From Shouchella tritolerans (GTDB taxonomy: Bacteria; Bacillota; Bacilli; Bacillales; Bacillaceae_D), in NCBI RefSeq assembly GCF_025770735.1, contig NZ_JAODPB010000002.1:186001-250000 (forward strand): a stretch of 64,000 nt of DNA, in the 5' to 3' direction. The first letter of the stretch is position 1. Every line of letters starts with the position of its first letter. This document shows, in pieces, positions 23,585 to 33,089 of the stretch. The position numbers and the translations under genes were made by a program. The notes beneath the pieces are model-generated. The model did not search any database, was not told the origin of the DNA, and saw only the letters and a program-made list of their open reading frames with translations.

Positions 23585-24310
23585 TTATCCGAGCCATGAC
23601 GGCGTATAACGGGACATAATAGCAGCAAGGGCGGAAAATTGGCCAGTAAACAGCAGAAGGCCGAGGACAATCATCATGTACCCGCTTACTTTCTGAATCG
23701 TTGGCAAGTACCTGTTCAGTCGCTTCATTTTATGTAAGGAGCGGGACCAAAGAAGGGCAATCAACAAAAAAGGAATGCCAAGCCCTGCTGAATAAACAAA
23801 CAACAGGAATGTGCCGTCCCAGAGCTTGCCTGTCGTTGAGGCAAGTGCCAAAATCGCTGACAGAACCAAACCAACGCAAGGCGTCCATCCTGCTGCAAAT
23901 AGGAAGCCTAGCAACAGCGATTTTGAAAAGCTCGCCGCCGATTTTGGTTCTGCATGCAAGCGTTTGTCTGTGAACAAAGCACGGATTGACAAAAGACCGG
24001 CCATTTGCAATCCGAATAAAATAATAATAATGCCACCGATTCGCTCAAGCAAAAAACGGTTGCCCATAAACAATTGGCCGATTGCCGTGCTCGTTAGGCC
24101 AAACAACATAAAGACAACAGTAAACCCGGCGATAAAGCCAAGGCTTCGCGATAGGATGACACGGCGAGGGGCAGAAACCGCGCCGGCTGAAACCGCTGAT
24201 CCAGTCAATTGAGATAAATAGGCAGGCAACAGCGGGAATATGCAGGGTGAAAAAAAAGAAACGAGTCCTGCTAGAAATGCAACGCTTACGGTGACTTCCA
24301 TTTTGAACAT
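23585..24310 (-). CDS. CcdA/DsbD-type membrane thiol-disulfide carrier
   Basis: 241 residues, six predicted membrane helices. The two redox cysteines are in the expected places: FSPCIFPLLPAYLSQLTG in helix 1 and GWTPCVGLVL in helix 4. Such proteins carry reducing equivalents across the membrane, for cytochrome c maturation (with ResA) or spore cortex formation (with StoA). It stands alone here, so the partner is not evident. ATG 24310 follows AAGGAG. Confidence 0.88.
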   Translation of the reverse strand: MFKMEVTVSVAFLAGLVSFFSPCIFPLLPAYLSQLTGSAVSAGAVSAPRRVILSRSLGFIAGFTVVFMLFGLTSTAIGQLFMGNRFLLERIGGIIIILFGLQMAGLLSIRALFTDKRLHAEPKSAASFSKSLLLGFLFAAGWTPCVGLVLSAILALASTTGKLWDGTFLLFVYSAGLGIPFLLIALLWSRSLHKMKRLNRYLPTIQKVSGYMMIVLGLLLFTGQFSALAAIMSRYTPSWLG

Positions 24311-24608
24311 GACACTCCTTCTTGCCTTAAACTCGTCTATCCATATAGTATGCTAGCTTAAGTGTAACATGCTTAGAAAGAAGCGCGAAGGGTTTTGTCA
24401 AAAAATCACGAACTAGCTCATTGAAAACAAGCGTTTTAGGCGGAAGTTATGAAGTTTGCGTGGATAATTGCGAAATAAGTTGTAAAAACACGAATGACTG
24501 TGCGCACTTTTGCATTTTCCGGTATGATAATTGAAGCATTGGCAAGCAACGTTTATGTGCTTGCGCCAAAGGTCAAGCAAGTGCCAGTGGCCTAAAGGGG
24601 GTCATCGG
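24311..24608. other. Intergenic region upstream of pbpF
   Basis: Contains TATGAT at 24523 and a possible forespore-type promoter (GAATG at 24492, CATTTT at 24513), both weak. A frame open from 24531 into pbpF has no ribosome site. Nothing else recognised. Confidence 0.35.
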
Positions 24609-26756
24609 ATGGTAAAAAAACTCGCACTAGCGGCTGGTGTAGTAGCAGCAATGATGGTGCTTTCCTTTTTAATCTTTGCCGTTGCCATATTGGCGGGTAC
24701 GTACCAAATAGATGAAGAGAAGCTAATGATGAACAATTCGAGTGTGATCGTTGATACGGAAGGCAACGTCATCACGAACTTATATATGGAAAATCGTGAA
24801 GTCATTCCGATTGAACAAGTCCCTGAACTTGTGCAACAAGCGTTTGTAGCAATGGAAGATTCCCGTTTTTATGAACACCAGGGCATTGATTTTAAAGCGA
24901 TTGGCCGTGCCCTTTACCGTGATATTTTAGCAGGTGCCAAAGTAGAAGGGGGCAGCACCCTTACACAGCAACTTGCTAAAAATTTGTTTCTATCTAACGA
25001 AAAAGCGTGGCTGCGGAAAACAAATGAAGTACTCATTGCGATGAATTTAGAGCGGCGTTACAGCAAAAGCGAGATATTGGAAAAGTACTTAAATCAAGTT
25101 TATTTTGGCCACGGCGCTTACGGGATTGAAGCAGCTGCTCATTTGTATTTTAACAAACCAGCTTCAGAATTAACGATTTATGAAGGAGCTTCCCTTGTAG
25201 CTGTCGTGAATGCACCAAGCGCATTTTCGCCAATTGATGAACCGGAGCACAACAAAGAACGGCGTGATTTAGTACTTAAGGTGATGGCGCAGCAAGGTTA
25301 TTTAAGTACTGAGGAAGCTGAAGAAGCACAGAGCCAACCGCTAGAAACCAACAGACAAGAACAAACGGTGGATGAGTCGTTATATACGTACATTGACATG
25401 GTCATGGATGAAGCGAGTGAGCGATTCAATATTAGCCATGAAGAGCTGCTAACTGGCGGGTACCGAATTGTTGTCCCAATTAACATGGAGTTGCAAAAGA
25501 AAACATATGAGGCACTGCAAAACGATCGTTTCTTCCCAGAAGAAAACAAAGACGCCCAAAGCGCTATGATGTTTATGGACTCAGAAACAGGCGGCATTCT
25601 CGCTGTCCAAGGAGGCCGTGATTATGTGCGGCGTGGCTTAAACCGCGTGAATGTAAAGCGGGCGCCTGCTTCAACATTTAAGCCTTTAGCGGTGTTTGCT
25701 CCAGCGTTGGAAAGTGGCATGTACCAGCCTTACTCGCTGTTGCGCGATGAATTGCTTCAGTATGATGATGGCTATACGCCAAAAAATGTAAATGGCGAAT
25801 ATAGTGGCGAAATGACGATGTATGAGGCACTGACCACATCCGCCAACGCTCCAGCTGTATGGCTTTTAAACGAAATTGGCATTCAGGATTCTGTGTCGAT
25901 CCTAAAAAAGTTTGGCTTTCTCTTACCTGATAGGCAGCTCTCCCTAGCACTTGGAGGCTTGCGAGAGGGTGTAACTCCTTATGAGATGGTACGCGCTTAC
26001 CGAGCATTTGCCCATGAAGGTCAAATTATTGAACCTCATACAATTAAAGACATCTATGACAGCAATGACAAACGTATCGGCGGGGCTAAGCCTGTTGAAA
26101 CAGAAGTCATTAGTGCCCAAACAGCATGGTCGATGACAAGAATGCTAGAAAATGTCATGGCTGCTGGCACTGGCGCAAGTGGGCCTGCCTCTACATCTGC
26201 TATTGCTGGCAAAACGGGGACGCAAGGGTACGAGGCAGTTGCTGGCGCAAACAGCGATGTGTGGTTTGTCGGCTATACGCCAAAAGTAGTGGGGGCCGTT
26301 TGGATGGGGTATGACCAAACAAACGAAAGTCAGTACTTTGCCGGAGGGAGTGGCTATCCGACACGGCTGTTCAAAGAAATAGTCAACTCCCTTCCTGCTT
26401 CAATGCAGGACACGGCTTTTGAACAGCCTGAAGGCACAACCGATTTGGCTTCACCGCTAGCAATGGAAAAAATTGAAGAATTCACCGCCCAATACACGAT
26501 TGGCGGCAAAGGTTTAATAAGTGTGCAGTTAGAATGGGACGCGGTTGAAGATGAGCGAATTGCTTTTAATGTGTATGAAGTCGACGGAGATGCGAAGAAA
26601 CAAGTCGCTTCAAAATTAACAGAACCTCATTTTACGATTGGGAAAATGAATCCATTCTCTTTGCCGAAATACCAAGTGGTCACCTATGACCTAGAGACGG
26701 ATACTGAAGGGGCTGCTTCTGAAGCGCTCGAACCTTCGTTTTCATTTTCATTCTAA
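24609..26756 (+). CDS. pbpF: Class A penicillin-binding protein PbpF (PBP2c type)
   Basis: 715 residues from ATG 24609 (AAAGGGGG upstream), as in B. subtilis PbpF. N-terminal membrane anchor (about 8-30). The glycosyltransferase (GT51) domain has Glu83 in AMEDSRFYEH, then GGSTLTQQLAKNLFLS and RYSKSEILEKYLNQVYFG. The transpeptidase domain has Ser355 in PASTFKPL, SAN at 411-413 and KTG at 535-537. A C-terminal fibronectin-like segment follows. It polymerises and cross-links peptidoglycan; in B. subtilis PbpF is made mainly in the forespore. Upstream of hemEHY as in B. subtilis. Confidence 0.95.
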   Translation: MVKKLALAAGVVAAMMVLSFLIFAVAILAGTYQIDEEKLMMNNSSVIVDTEGNVITNLYMENREVIPIEQVPELVQQAFVAMEDSRFYEHQGIDFKAIGRALYRDILAGAKVEGGSTLTQQLAKNLFLSNEKAWLRKTNEVLIAMNLERRYSKSEILEKYLNQVYFGHGAYGIEAAAHLYFNKPASELTIYEGASLVAVVNAPSAFSPIDEPEHNKERRDLVLKVMAQQGYLSTEEAEEAQSQPLETNRQEQTVDESLYTYIDMVMDEASERFNISHEELLTGGYRIVVPINMELQKKTYEALQNDRFFPEENKDAQSAMMFMDSETGGILAVQGGRDYVRRGLNRVNVKRAPASTFKPLAVFAPALESGMYQPYSLLRDELLQYDDGYTPKNVNGEYSGEMTMYEALTTSANAPAVWLLNEIGIQDSVSILKKFGFLLPDRQLSLALGGLREGVTPYEMVRAYRAFAHEGQIIEPHTIKDIYDSNDKRIGGAKPVETEVISAQTAWSMTRMLENVMAAGTGASGPASTSAIAGKTGTQGYEAVAGANSDVWFVGYTPKVVGAVWMGYDQTNESQYFAGGSGYPTRLFKEIVNSLPASMQDTAFEQPEGTTDLASPLAMEKIEEFTAQYTIGGKGLISVQLEWDAVEDERIAFNVYEVDGDAKKQVASKLTEPHFTIGKMNPFSLPKYQVVTYDLETDTEGAASEALEPSFSFSF

Positions 26757-26785
26757 AGCCGCTACTGTAGCGGCTTTATTTATTT
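26755..26785 (+). terminator. Terminator of pbpF
   Basis: AAAGCCGCTA-CTG-TAGCGGCTTT followed by ATTTATTTTTA. Confidence 0.85.
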
Positions 26786-26997
26786 TTATGGATTTGGCAA
26801 CTCTAAATATAACGAGGGGATGGTTTAGAATAGCTCAATTTCGTGACAATCGTCCTAGAGGTGTATACAAAAAGCAGTGAGGTTATTATAGTAGTAGAGG
26901 AAGAGATTGAGTATAGGCAGATTAATCGAATTTTAAATAGGTTTCGCGTAAAATGGAAAACGATTTGTCACGCCAGATGCAATGAAAGGTGGAAAAG

Positions 26998-28050
26998 ATG
27001 AACACCAAAACATTCAATGACACGTTCTTGAAAGCGTGCAAAGGGGAAAAACATGGCCATGTGCCTGTGTGGTATATGAGGCAGGCGGGAAGGTCGCAAC
27101 CTGAGTACCGGAAAATTAAAGAAACGCATTCGTTATTCGATATTACCCATGATCCGGAGCTTTGTGCGTATGTGACGAAGCTACCAGTTGACCAATACAA
27201 CAATGATGCGGCCATTTTGTACAAGGACATAATGACACCGCTTCCTTTTATCGGCGTTGAAGTGGACATAAAGGCTGGAATTGGACCGGTGATTGACAAT
27301 CCAATCAGCGGCCTCAGCGATGTTGAGAGGCTAGGGGAAATCGATCCTGAACGTGATGTGAAACATGTGCTTGATACGATTAAGCTATTACGCACACAGC
27401 TTGACGTGCCGTTGATTAGCTTTGCCGGTGCGCCGTTTACGCTTGCTAGCTATATGATTGAAGGCGGGCCCTCTCGGAATTACCATAAAACGAAAGCATT
27501 TATGCATGCAGAACCGGAAGCGTGGCAGCGTCTAATGGACAAGCTTGCGAAGATGACAATCGACTACATAAAAGCCCAGATACAAGCTGGTGCCCAAGCG
27601 ATTCAGTTGTTTGATTCCTGGATTGGCGCCGTTAGCGTTGCTGACTATAAACGATTGATCAAACCGGTGATGGTACGGATTCTGGATGAAGTTCAGACAG
27701 AGGACGTACCGCTCATTTTACATGGAGTCGGAACACCTCATTTATTGTCCGAATGGAAAGACATGCCTGTTGATGTGATAGGCATTGATTGGCGTACGAC
27801 CGTTCCGGAAGCGAGACGCCTTGGCATTAACAACACATTGCAAGGCAATATGGACCCTTCTCTTTTGCTTGCGCCATGGCCTGTGATTGAGGCGGAAGCA
27901 AAAGCCATTCTTGATGAAGGCATGAAGTCAAATCGGTTTATTTTTAATCTTGGACAAGGCGTCTTTCCTGAAGTAAAACCTGAAACATTGAGACGACTCA
28001 CCGCGTTTGTTCACGATTACTCATCAGAAAAAAAACAACAGAAAGGATAG
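26998..28050 (+). CDS. hemE: Uroporphyrinogen decarboxylase
   Basis: 350 residues from ATG 26998 (AAAGGTGG upstream). Conserved [16 protein letters not shown] near the N-terminus, with the essential Arg residues, [21 protein letters not shown], and FDSWIGAVS. It decarboxylates uroporphyrinogen III to coproporphyrinogen III. First gene of the hemE-hemH-hemY operon; the next start lies 4 bp downstream of its stop. Confidence 0.97.
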   Translation: MNTKTFNDTFLKACKGEKHGHVPVWYMRQAGRSQPEYRKIKETHSLFDITHDPELCAYVTKLPVDQYNNDAAILYKDIMTPLPFIGVEVDIKAGIGPVIDNPISGLSDVERLGEIDPERDVKHVLDTIKLLRTQLDVPLISFAGAPFTLASYMIEGGPSRNYHKTKAFMHAEPEAWQRLMDKLAKMTIDYIKAQIQAGAQAIQLFDSWIGAVSVADYKRLIKPVMVRILDEVQTEDVPLILHGVGTPHLLSEWKDMPVDVIGIDWRTTVPEARRLGINNTLQGNMDPSLLLAPWPVIEAEAKAILDEGMKSNRFIFNLGQGVFPEVKPETLRRLTAFVHDYSSEKKQQKG

Positions 28051-28054
28051 GACA

Positions 28055-28993
28055 ATGGAGAAGAAAAAAATAGGATTGCTTGTGATGGCTTATGGAACGC
28101 CGCGCAAGAAAGAAGAAATTGAACCGTACTACACACATATTCGCCACGGACGCCCGCCTTCAGAAGAGGCACTCGTTGATTTGCAGGAACGCTATGAAGC
28201 GATTGGGGGCACAAGCCCTTTGGCGCGCATTACTGATGAGCAGGCAAACGGGCTTGCTGCTGTTTTAAATGAGCAGCACGAAGACATCGTTTTTGTCCCT
28301 TATCTAGGCCTTAAACACATTGATCCATTTATTGAAGATGCTGTTCAAAAAATGAAGAGCGATGGAATAAAAACGGCTGTTTCGATTGTCCTTGCTCCCC
28401 ATTTTTCTACGTTTAGCGTGCAGTCTTATAATAAGCGCGCTCAGGAAGAAGCCGACCGAATTGGCGGGCCAACGATTTATACGATCGAAAGCTGGTATAA
28501 AGAGCCGGGGTTCTTGCAGTTTTGGAAAAAGCAAATTGAAAATGAAATGAAGAAGGCCGATTCTGTCGATGACCTTTGTGTCATTTTTTCAGCTCATAGT
28601 TTACCGGAGAAAATTATTCAAGCAAATGACCCTTATCCAGAGCAATTGCGGGAAACGGCGGACTTGCTTGCTGACATGGCCAACGTACCGAATTATGAAA
28701 TTGGGTGGCAAAGCGAAGGGAACACCCCTGAGCCATGGCTTGGGCCGGATGTCCAAGACCTCACACGGGAACTATACGCAAAAAAAGGCTACAAAACCTT
28801 TATGTACTGTCCAGTCGGTTTTGTGGCAGAGCACTTGGAAGTGCTTTACGACAATGATTATGAATGCAAATTGGTCACAGACGAACTTGGCGTTCACTAT
28901 TTGCGCCCGCCGATGCCAAATGCAGACACTCGTTTTTTAAAGGCGCTTGCTAATGTAGTGACAAAACGTCTGGCGGCTGTGGTTGCCAAATGA
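28055..28993 (+). CDS. hemH: Ferrochelatase (coproporphyrin III type, CpfC)
   Basis: 312 residues from ATG 28055 (GAAAGGAT upstream). Conserved [28 protein letters not shown], active-site histidine region [11 protein letters not shown] and [17 protein letters not shown]. In Firmicutes this enzyme puts iron into coproporphyrin III. It overlaps hemY by ATGA, so the two are translationally coupled. Confidence 0.96.
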   Translation: MEKKKIGLLVMAYGTPRKKEEIEPYYTHIRHGRPPSEEALVDLQERYEAIGGTSPLARITDEQANGLAAVLNEQHEDIVFVPYLGLKHIDPFIEDAVQKMKSDGIKTAVSIVLAPHFSTFSVQSYNKRAQEEADRIGGPTIYTIESWYKEPGFLQFWKKQIENEMKKADSVDDLCVIFSAHSLPEKIIQANDPYPEQLRETADLLADMANVPNYEIGWQSEGNTPEPWLGPDVQDLTRELYAKKGYKTFMYCPVGFVAEHLEVLYDNDYECKLVTDELGVHYLRPPMPNADTRFLKALANVVTKRLAAVVAK

Positions 28994-30366
28994 AGCAAAA
29001 GCGTGTTGCGATTATTGGCGCTGGAGCGACAGGGCTGTCAGCTGCACTCTGGCTCCATGATCATAGCGACTTACAATACGATGTATATGAAGCTTCAAAT
29101 CAAGTTGGCGGCAAAATTATTACGTACAAAGACCATGGTTTTGTGATAGAGGGAGGCGCTGACTCTTATTTGGAGCGGAAAGCGAGCATGACTCATTTCA
29201 TTCAGCGTGTGGGCCTTGGCGATTCCCTCGTTCGCAATGAAGTGGGGCAATCCTATATTTTAAAAAAGGGTACGCTTTTTCCGACTCCGAAAAACACGGT
29301 GTTAGGCATTCCGACAGACATAGATGCGTTTTTAGAAACGAAACTAATTTCGGATGAAGGGAAACGCAACTTATTAAAAGAATATGATAAGCCGCGATTC
29401 GCAAAACCAGGAGAAGACGTCTCAGCAGGTGCTTTTTTTGAATACCGCTTAGGAAAAGAAATGGTCGATTCGCTCATTGAACCTTTGCTCGGCGGCATCT
29501 ACGGCGGCAACATTTATGAACTAAGCATGAAAGCGACATTCCCTCATTTCCTTAAATATGAAGCAGAATACGGCAGCCTATTAAAAGGGGTAGCCGCGAC
29601 GAAATCCACAAGTAAGCAAGCGAAAAAGCAAGGGATGTTTTTAACGGTCAAATCCGGTTTGGCGTCGGTGCTGGAGGCTGCTGCCGAGCAGCTTCGCTCT
29701 GGGTCTGTTCATTTAAATGCAGCGGTAGAACGGATTGATGTGCGGGACGACGGGGCTTTTACCGTGTTTGTCAACGGCGCCCAAAGACGTTATGATGCTG
29801 TGATTGTCACGATCCCGCCACAACAAGCGGCAAAATTGTTCGTAGAGATTAACCCGTTTAGCGATGTTGAAAGCATCGAGGCGACGTCGTGCGCCACTGT
29901 CGCCATGGTCTTTCCTGAGGGCGCTGTCGACAATGAGCATGAGGGGACAGGATTTGTTGTCGCCAGGGGAGGCGATGAAAGCATTACTGCTTGCACATGG
30001 ACTGATTTAAAATGGCCCCATACAAGCCCTTCTCGAGAAACGTTGTTGCGCGCTTATGTTGGTCGGCCAGGCGAAGAGGCAATCGTAGAGGAAAATGATC
30101 ATACGATTGTAAATACCGTTTTAGCCGATTTGGAGAACATTATGGCAATTCGAACCCGGCCTACCTTTTATCGTGTCACCCGCTGGAAGAAGGCGATGCC
30201 CCAATATAAAGTCGGCCATCTTCAGCGGATTGAACGCTTTAAAAAAGCCTGTGCCAAGCATCCAGGCTTGTACGTGACGGGTGCTTATTTTGGCGGAGTA
30301 GGTGTACCTGATTGTATTGACCAAGGACAGGCATGCGCGAAGGAATTAATTAACGAAACGACGTAG
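28990..30366 (+). CDS. hemY: Coproporphyrinogen III oxidase (HemY/CgoX)
   Basis: 458 residues. N-terminal FAD-binding Rossmann motif [17 protein letters not shown] followed by [22 protein letters not shown] and the C-terminal [16 protein letters not shown] are family hallmarks. It oxidises coproporphyrinogen III to coproporphyrin III in the Gram-positive haem pathway. The last codons and the stop are part of the terminator stem. Confidence 0.96.
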   Translation: MKQKRVAIIGAGATGLSAALWLHDHSDLQYDVYEASNQVGGKIITYKDHGFVIEGGADSYLERKASMTHFIQRVGLGDSLVRNEVGQSYILKKGTLFPTPKNTVLGIPTDIDAFLETKLISDEGKRNLLKEYDKPRFAKPGEDVSAGAFFEYRLGKEMVDSLIEPLLGGIYGGNIYELSMKATFPHFLKYEAEYGSLLKGVAATKSTSKQAKKQGMFLTVKSGLASVLEAAAEQLRSGSVHLNAAVERIDVRDDGAFTVFVNGAQRRYDAVIVTIPPQQAAKLFVEINPFSDVESIEATSCATVAMVFPEGAVDNEHEGTGFVVARGGDESITACTWTDLKWPHTSPSRETLLRAYVGRPGEEAIVEENDHTIVNTVLADLENIMAIRTRPTFYRVTRWKKAMPQYKVGHLQRIERFKKACAKHPGLYVTGAYFGGVGVPDCIDQGQACAKELINETT

Positions 30367-30387
30367 GGCAAAAGCCCTACGTCGTTT
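30356..30387. terminator. Strong hairpin overlapping the hemY stop codon
   Basis: AAACGACGTAGGGC-aaaa-GCCCTACGTCGTTT: 14-bp perfect stem containing the TAG stop. It can also act on the minus strand for the YrzI operon. Confidence 0.85.
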
Positions 30388-30435
30388 CAAACTGTAGACA
30401 AACGCTCGCATTGACAAGGTTTTCTATCAGTCTGA
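30387..30435 (+). repeat. Dispersed intergenic repeat, minimal 49-bp copy
   Basis: TCAAACTGTAGACAAACGC-CTCGCAT joined almost directly to TGACAAGGTTTTCTATCAG-TCTGA: only the two ends remain, which would fold into one hairpin. Confidence 0.85.
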
Positions 30436-30447
30436 TTTTCTCATTGA

Positions 30448-30597
30448 TTAAAGGTGATGCAAATAGCGCGTTTTTAGCTCTTCATATTCCTGCTCCATTT
30501 TTTCGGCACGGATAAAAGCTTCTAGTTCGGCGCGCGAATACTCGGGGCGTTTGCGCTTTTTAATGCTTATCGTAAAAAAAATAAATGAAAAAGTCAT
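30448..30597 (-). CDS. YrzI-family small protein, paralogue 2
   Basis: 49 residues: hydrophobic N-terminus MTFSFIFFTISIKKRKRPEY, then SRAELEAFIRAEKMEQ and a HHL end, clearly paralogous to 2464-2613. ATG 30597 has GGAAGGAGGCG upstream. It is the last ORF of a transcript starting at the promoter near 30944-30972, which also carries two still smaller ORFs and two terminators. In B. subtilis the yrzI mRNA is likewise polycistronic for tiny peptides and subject to Rae1 cleavage. Function unknown. Confidence 0.75.
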   Translation of the reverse strand: MTFSFIFFTISIKKRKRPEYSRAELEAFIRAEKMEQEYEELKTRYLHHL

Positions 30598-30633
30598 CTG
30601 CTAAATCGCCTCCTTCCTCTGAAGGTGCGGTCA

Positions 30634-30711
30634 TTAGGTAGAACCTGGCACCTGCTTATTTAAAATCAATTGCTTTGCATTTCTTTCCAGTTGTTGTAAC
30701 AAACCATACAT
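30634..30711 (-). CDS. 25-codon mini-ORF upstream of YrzI paralogue 2
   Basis: ATG 30711 follows AGAGGGGGATAAAA. The product begins MYGLLQQLERNAKQLILNK and ends PGST. It has a good ribosome site and sits between the tandem terminators and the YrzI ORF. Possible role: coupling or decay control of the YrzI mRNA, like the tiny ORFs of the B. subtilis yrzI operon. Inferred. Confidence 0.5.
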   Translation of the reverse strand: MYGLLQQLERNAKQLILNKQVPGST

Positions 30712-30749
30712 TTTTATCCCCCTCTCATTTTTTTCCAGCTTTTGCCCAC

Positions 30750-30775
30750 AAAAAAACCGCAGATGTCCCCTGCAG
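30750..30775 (-). terminator. Internal terminator/attenuator 2 of the YrzI operon
   Basis: Minus strand CTGCAG-GGGACAT-CTGCGG followed by TTTTTTT. Confidence 0.65.
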
Positions 30776-30777
30776 TC

Positions 30778-30800
30778 AAAAAACAGGGCTATCACCCTGC
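30778..30800 (-). terminator. Internal terminator/attenuator 1 of the YrzI operon
   Basis: Minus strand GCAGGG-TGATAG-CCCTG followed by TTTTTT, 15 bases after the end of the leader ORF. Confidence 0.65.
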
Positions 30801-30814
30801 GATTGTTCATAAGC

Positions 30815-30904
30815 TCAAACTGTTGAAGCCAATGCAAAAACGCACATAGTGGGTGAACAAAAAGAATGATGCAGTTGAATAGTTAATGGCATGATTGTTG
30901 TCAT
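30815..30904 (-). CDS. 29-codon leader peptide of the YrzI operon
   Basis: ATG 30904 with AAAGGAGATG upstream; product begins MTTIMPLTIQLHHSFC and ends LASTV. It directly follows a strong promoter and precedes two terminators, the layout of a ribosome-controlled attenuator. No family recognised. Confidence 0.5.
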   Translation of the reverse strand: MTTIMPLTIQLHHSFCSPTMCVFALASTV

Positions 30905-30943
30905 TTTGTTCATCTCCTTTGCGTTTGATTGAACACCTTTTTT

Positions 30944-30972
30944 ATTATATTCGTTGTTCACAAAACTGTAAA
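30944..30972 (-). promoter_or_regulatory. Strong sigma-A promoter of the leader-YrzI operon
   Basis: Minus strand -35 TTTACA (30967-30972), 17-base spacer, -10 TATAAT (30944-30949). Confidence 0.8.
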
Positions 30973-31031
30973 GGCTTTTTTCAGAAAAGCAAATAAATTA
31001 GGTACAGGCACTAAAAAAACACATCCCGATT

Positions 31032-31065
31032 CTGTTATGAAATCGCCATAACAGTGTGGTACAAT
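31032..31065 (+). promoter_or_regulatory. Inverted repeat and -10 box upstream of spo0B
   Basis: CTGTTATG-AAATCGC-CATAACAG (perfect 8-bp arms) followed by TACAAT at 31060-31065. The palindrome would cover the -35/spacer region of a promoter, a typical repressor position. Confidence 0.45.
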
Positions 31066-31106
31066 TGAAAAGATATGCAGGAAATTGTGAGTAGAGAAGG
31101 GGACGT

Positions 31107-31658
31107 ATGGAAATGAGGAGCAACGACGAATTGATTCGCATATTGGGATCTATTCGCCATGACTGGCTGAATGTGCTCCAGTTAATAAAAGGAAACTTGG
31201 CGATCGGCAATCAGGAGCGGGCTGAGGCTGTTCTTGAGGAGGCGGTTGAACAAACGACAAATGAGAGCCGCCTGTGCAACATTGGGATGCCAAAAACAGC
31301 GCTTGTTTTGCTTGAGCAAAAATGGCACCAATCAGCTTATGAGATTGCGTACGAAGTGGATGGTCCTCTTCTGAACTTAGCAAAGTATGATGATACTTTT
31401 TCTACATGTTTTGCCCGCTTTTTTTCGCTGCTGTCTGAATGGCCGCAACTGGAGGGACCTAGTTCCGTTTTTGTTACGTACACGTTTTTTGACCAAAACT
31501 GTTTAATCGAACTTGACTATCAAGGGCATATATACAGAAATGACGGTATCTCCAACTGCTTTAGCGAGATGCCTCCTTCAGTCGTCGTCGACGTAACTAG
31601 GGAAGAACAAGCAGGTTATACAGTAACGTTTTTACTGGATGCAACAGCTTCCAATTAG
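31107..31658 (+). CDS. spo0B: Sporulation phosphotransferase Spo0B
   Basis: 183 residues. The phosphorylated histidine is in SIRHDWLNVLQLIKGNL (His18), followed by a helical hairpin and a degenerate kinase-like C-terminal domain. Spo0B passes phosphate from Spo0F to Spo0A in the sporulation phosphorelay. The obg gene follows 18 bp downstream as in other bacilli; the ribosomal genes rplU-ysxB-rpmA that usually precede spo0B are not here. Confidence 0.92.
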   Translation: MEMRSNDELIRILGSIRHDWLNVLQLIKGNLAIGNQERAEAVLEEAVEQTTNESRLCNIGMPKTALVLLEQKWHQSAYEIAYEVDGPLLNLAKYDDTFSTCFARFFSLLSEWPQLEGPSSVFVTYTFFDQNCLIELDYQGHIYRNDGISNCFSEMPPSVVVDVTREEQAGYTVTFLLDATASN

Positions 31659-31676
31659 GAAATGGAGTGAACGAAG

Positions 31677-32963
31677 ATGTTTGTCGATAAAGTGAAAGTA
31701 TACGCCAAAGGTGGAGACGGCGGGAACGGCATGGTTGCTTATCGAAGAGAAAAATACGTGCCTGACGGCGGACCAGCCGGAGGAGATGGAGGCCGCGGCG
31801 CGAGTGTTATCCTTGAAGTAGATGAAGGCTTGCGGACATTAATGGATTTTCGCTACAACAAACATTTTAAAGGAAAACGGGGCGAGCACGGCATGTCTAA
31901 AAACATGCACGGCAAAAATGCCGAAGACCTAGTTGTGAAAGTTCCTCCTGGTACGATGGTAACCGATGAGGAGACAGGTGCACTGCTTGCTGATTTGACT
32001 GCCCATGGCCAACGAGCTGTTGTTGCTAAAGGCGGTCGAGGCGGTCGCGGAAATGTCCGCTTTGCGACACCTGCCAACCCAGCTCCAGACCATGCGGAAA
32101 ATGGCGAGCCAGGGGAAGAACGGAATTTGCTCCTTGAATTAAAAGTGCTTGCCGACGTTGGCTTGGTTGGTTTTCCGAGCGTCGGAAAATCGACGCTCCT
32201 ATCGATTGTGTCGGCCGCTAAACCAAAAATTGCTGAATACCACTTTACAACGATTACACCGAACCTTGGGGTAGTGGATGCCCAGGACGGACGCAGTTTT
32301 GTTATGGCAGATTTGCCTGGTTTAATCGAAGGCGCCCATGAAGGCGTCGGGCTCGGTCACCAGTTTTTGCGGCACATTGAGCGGACGCGCGTCATTGTCC
32401 ACATTGTCGATATGTCGGCAATGGAAGGGCGCGATCCTGTGGAAGACTATCACAAAATTAATGAAGAGCTTTCCCAGTACAATTACCGGTTGACGGAACG
32501 CCCCCAATTAGTAGTCGCCAACAAGATGGACATGCCAGAAGCAGGTGAAAATCTTAAGCGATTTAAAGAGGCACTTGGCGAAGAAGCAAAAGTTTTTCCA
32601 GTTTCGGCGATCACGAAAGACGGTGTCCGTGAATTGGTTCTTGCGATTGCTGATGAATTAGAGCATGCGCCAGAGTTTCCATTGCATGACAGCGAAGAGC
32701 ACGTAGAGGGAAGGGTTCTTTATAAGCATGAAATGCCAGTTGAGCCGTTTACAATTACCCGTGGAGACGATGGTGTGTTTGAATTGTCGGGAGCGGAACT
32801 TGAGCGTGCCTTTAAAATGACTGATTTTGCTAGGGAAGAATCTGTACGCCGCTTTGCCCGGAGGATGAGGAAAATGGGCGTCGACGAAGCATTGCGGAAG
32901 CGAGGCGCAAAAGACGGCGACCTAGTCCGGATTATGAAATTTGAATTTGAGTTTGTCGAATGA
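31677..32963 (+). CDS. obg: GTPase Obg
   Basis: 428 residues. Glycine-rich Obg fold ([30 protein letters not shown]). G domain with P-loop GFPSVGKST, switch [18 protein letters not shown] and NKMD. C-terminal OCT domain. Essential ribosome-associated GTPase linked to 50S assembly, stress and sporulation initiation. Co-transcribed with spo0B and ended by a strong terminator. Confidence 0.97.
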   Translation: MFVDKVKVYAKGGDGGNGMVAYRREKYVPDGGPAGGDGGRGASVILEVDEGLRTLMDFRYNKHFKGKRGEHGMSKNMHGKNAEDLVVKVPPGTMVTDEETGALLADLTAHGQRAVVAKGGRGGRGNVRFATPANPAPDHAENGEPGEERNLLLELKVLADVGLVGFPSVGKSTLLSIVSAAKPKIAEYHFTTITPNLGVVDAQDGRSFVMADLPGLIEGAHEGVGLGHQFLRHIERTRVIVHIVDMSAMEGRDPVEDYHKINEELSQYNYRLTERPQLVVANKMDMPEAGENLKRFKEALGEEAKVFPVSAITKDGVRELVLAIADELEHAPEFPLHDSEEHVEGRVLYKHEMPVEPFTITRGDDGVFELSGAELERAFKMTDFAREESVRRFARRMRKMGVDEALRKRGAKDGDLVRIMKFEFEFVE

Positions 32964-32971
32964 GCTAGTCG

Positions 32972-33005
32972 GGCCAGGCAGCCTATGCTGTGCTGGCCTT
33001 TTTTA
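32972..33005 (+). terminator. Terminator of spo0B-obg
   Basis: GGCCAGGCAGC pairs with GCTGTGCTGGCC around a short loop, then TTTTTT. Confidence 0.85.
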
Positions 33006-33059
33006 AAAAGGGGGAAAGCTTTGTACAGTTGCTTCTGCTGCCTATCTCTAAATGATTTG

Positions 33060-33089
33060 TTGAAACGAAAGACACAGATCTTTTATAAT
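33060..33089 (+). promoter_or_regulatory. Sigma-A promoter of pheB-pheA
   Basis: -35 TTGAAA at 33060-33065, spacer 18, -10 TATAAT at 33084-33089. Confidence 0.7.

Noticed and set aside
24531-24608. N-terminal extension of pbpF from 24531
   Set aside because: No ribosome site upstream; the ATG at 24609 has one, places the membrane anchor correctly and gives the family length.
30634-30837. A single 67-codon minus-strand ORF covering the mini-ORF
   Set aside because: Its upstream half runs through two terminators and its start codons have no ribosome site, whereas the internal ATG at 30711 has one.
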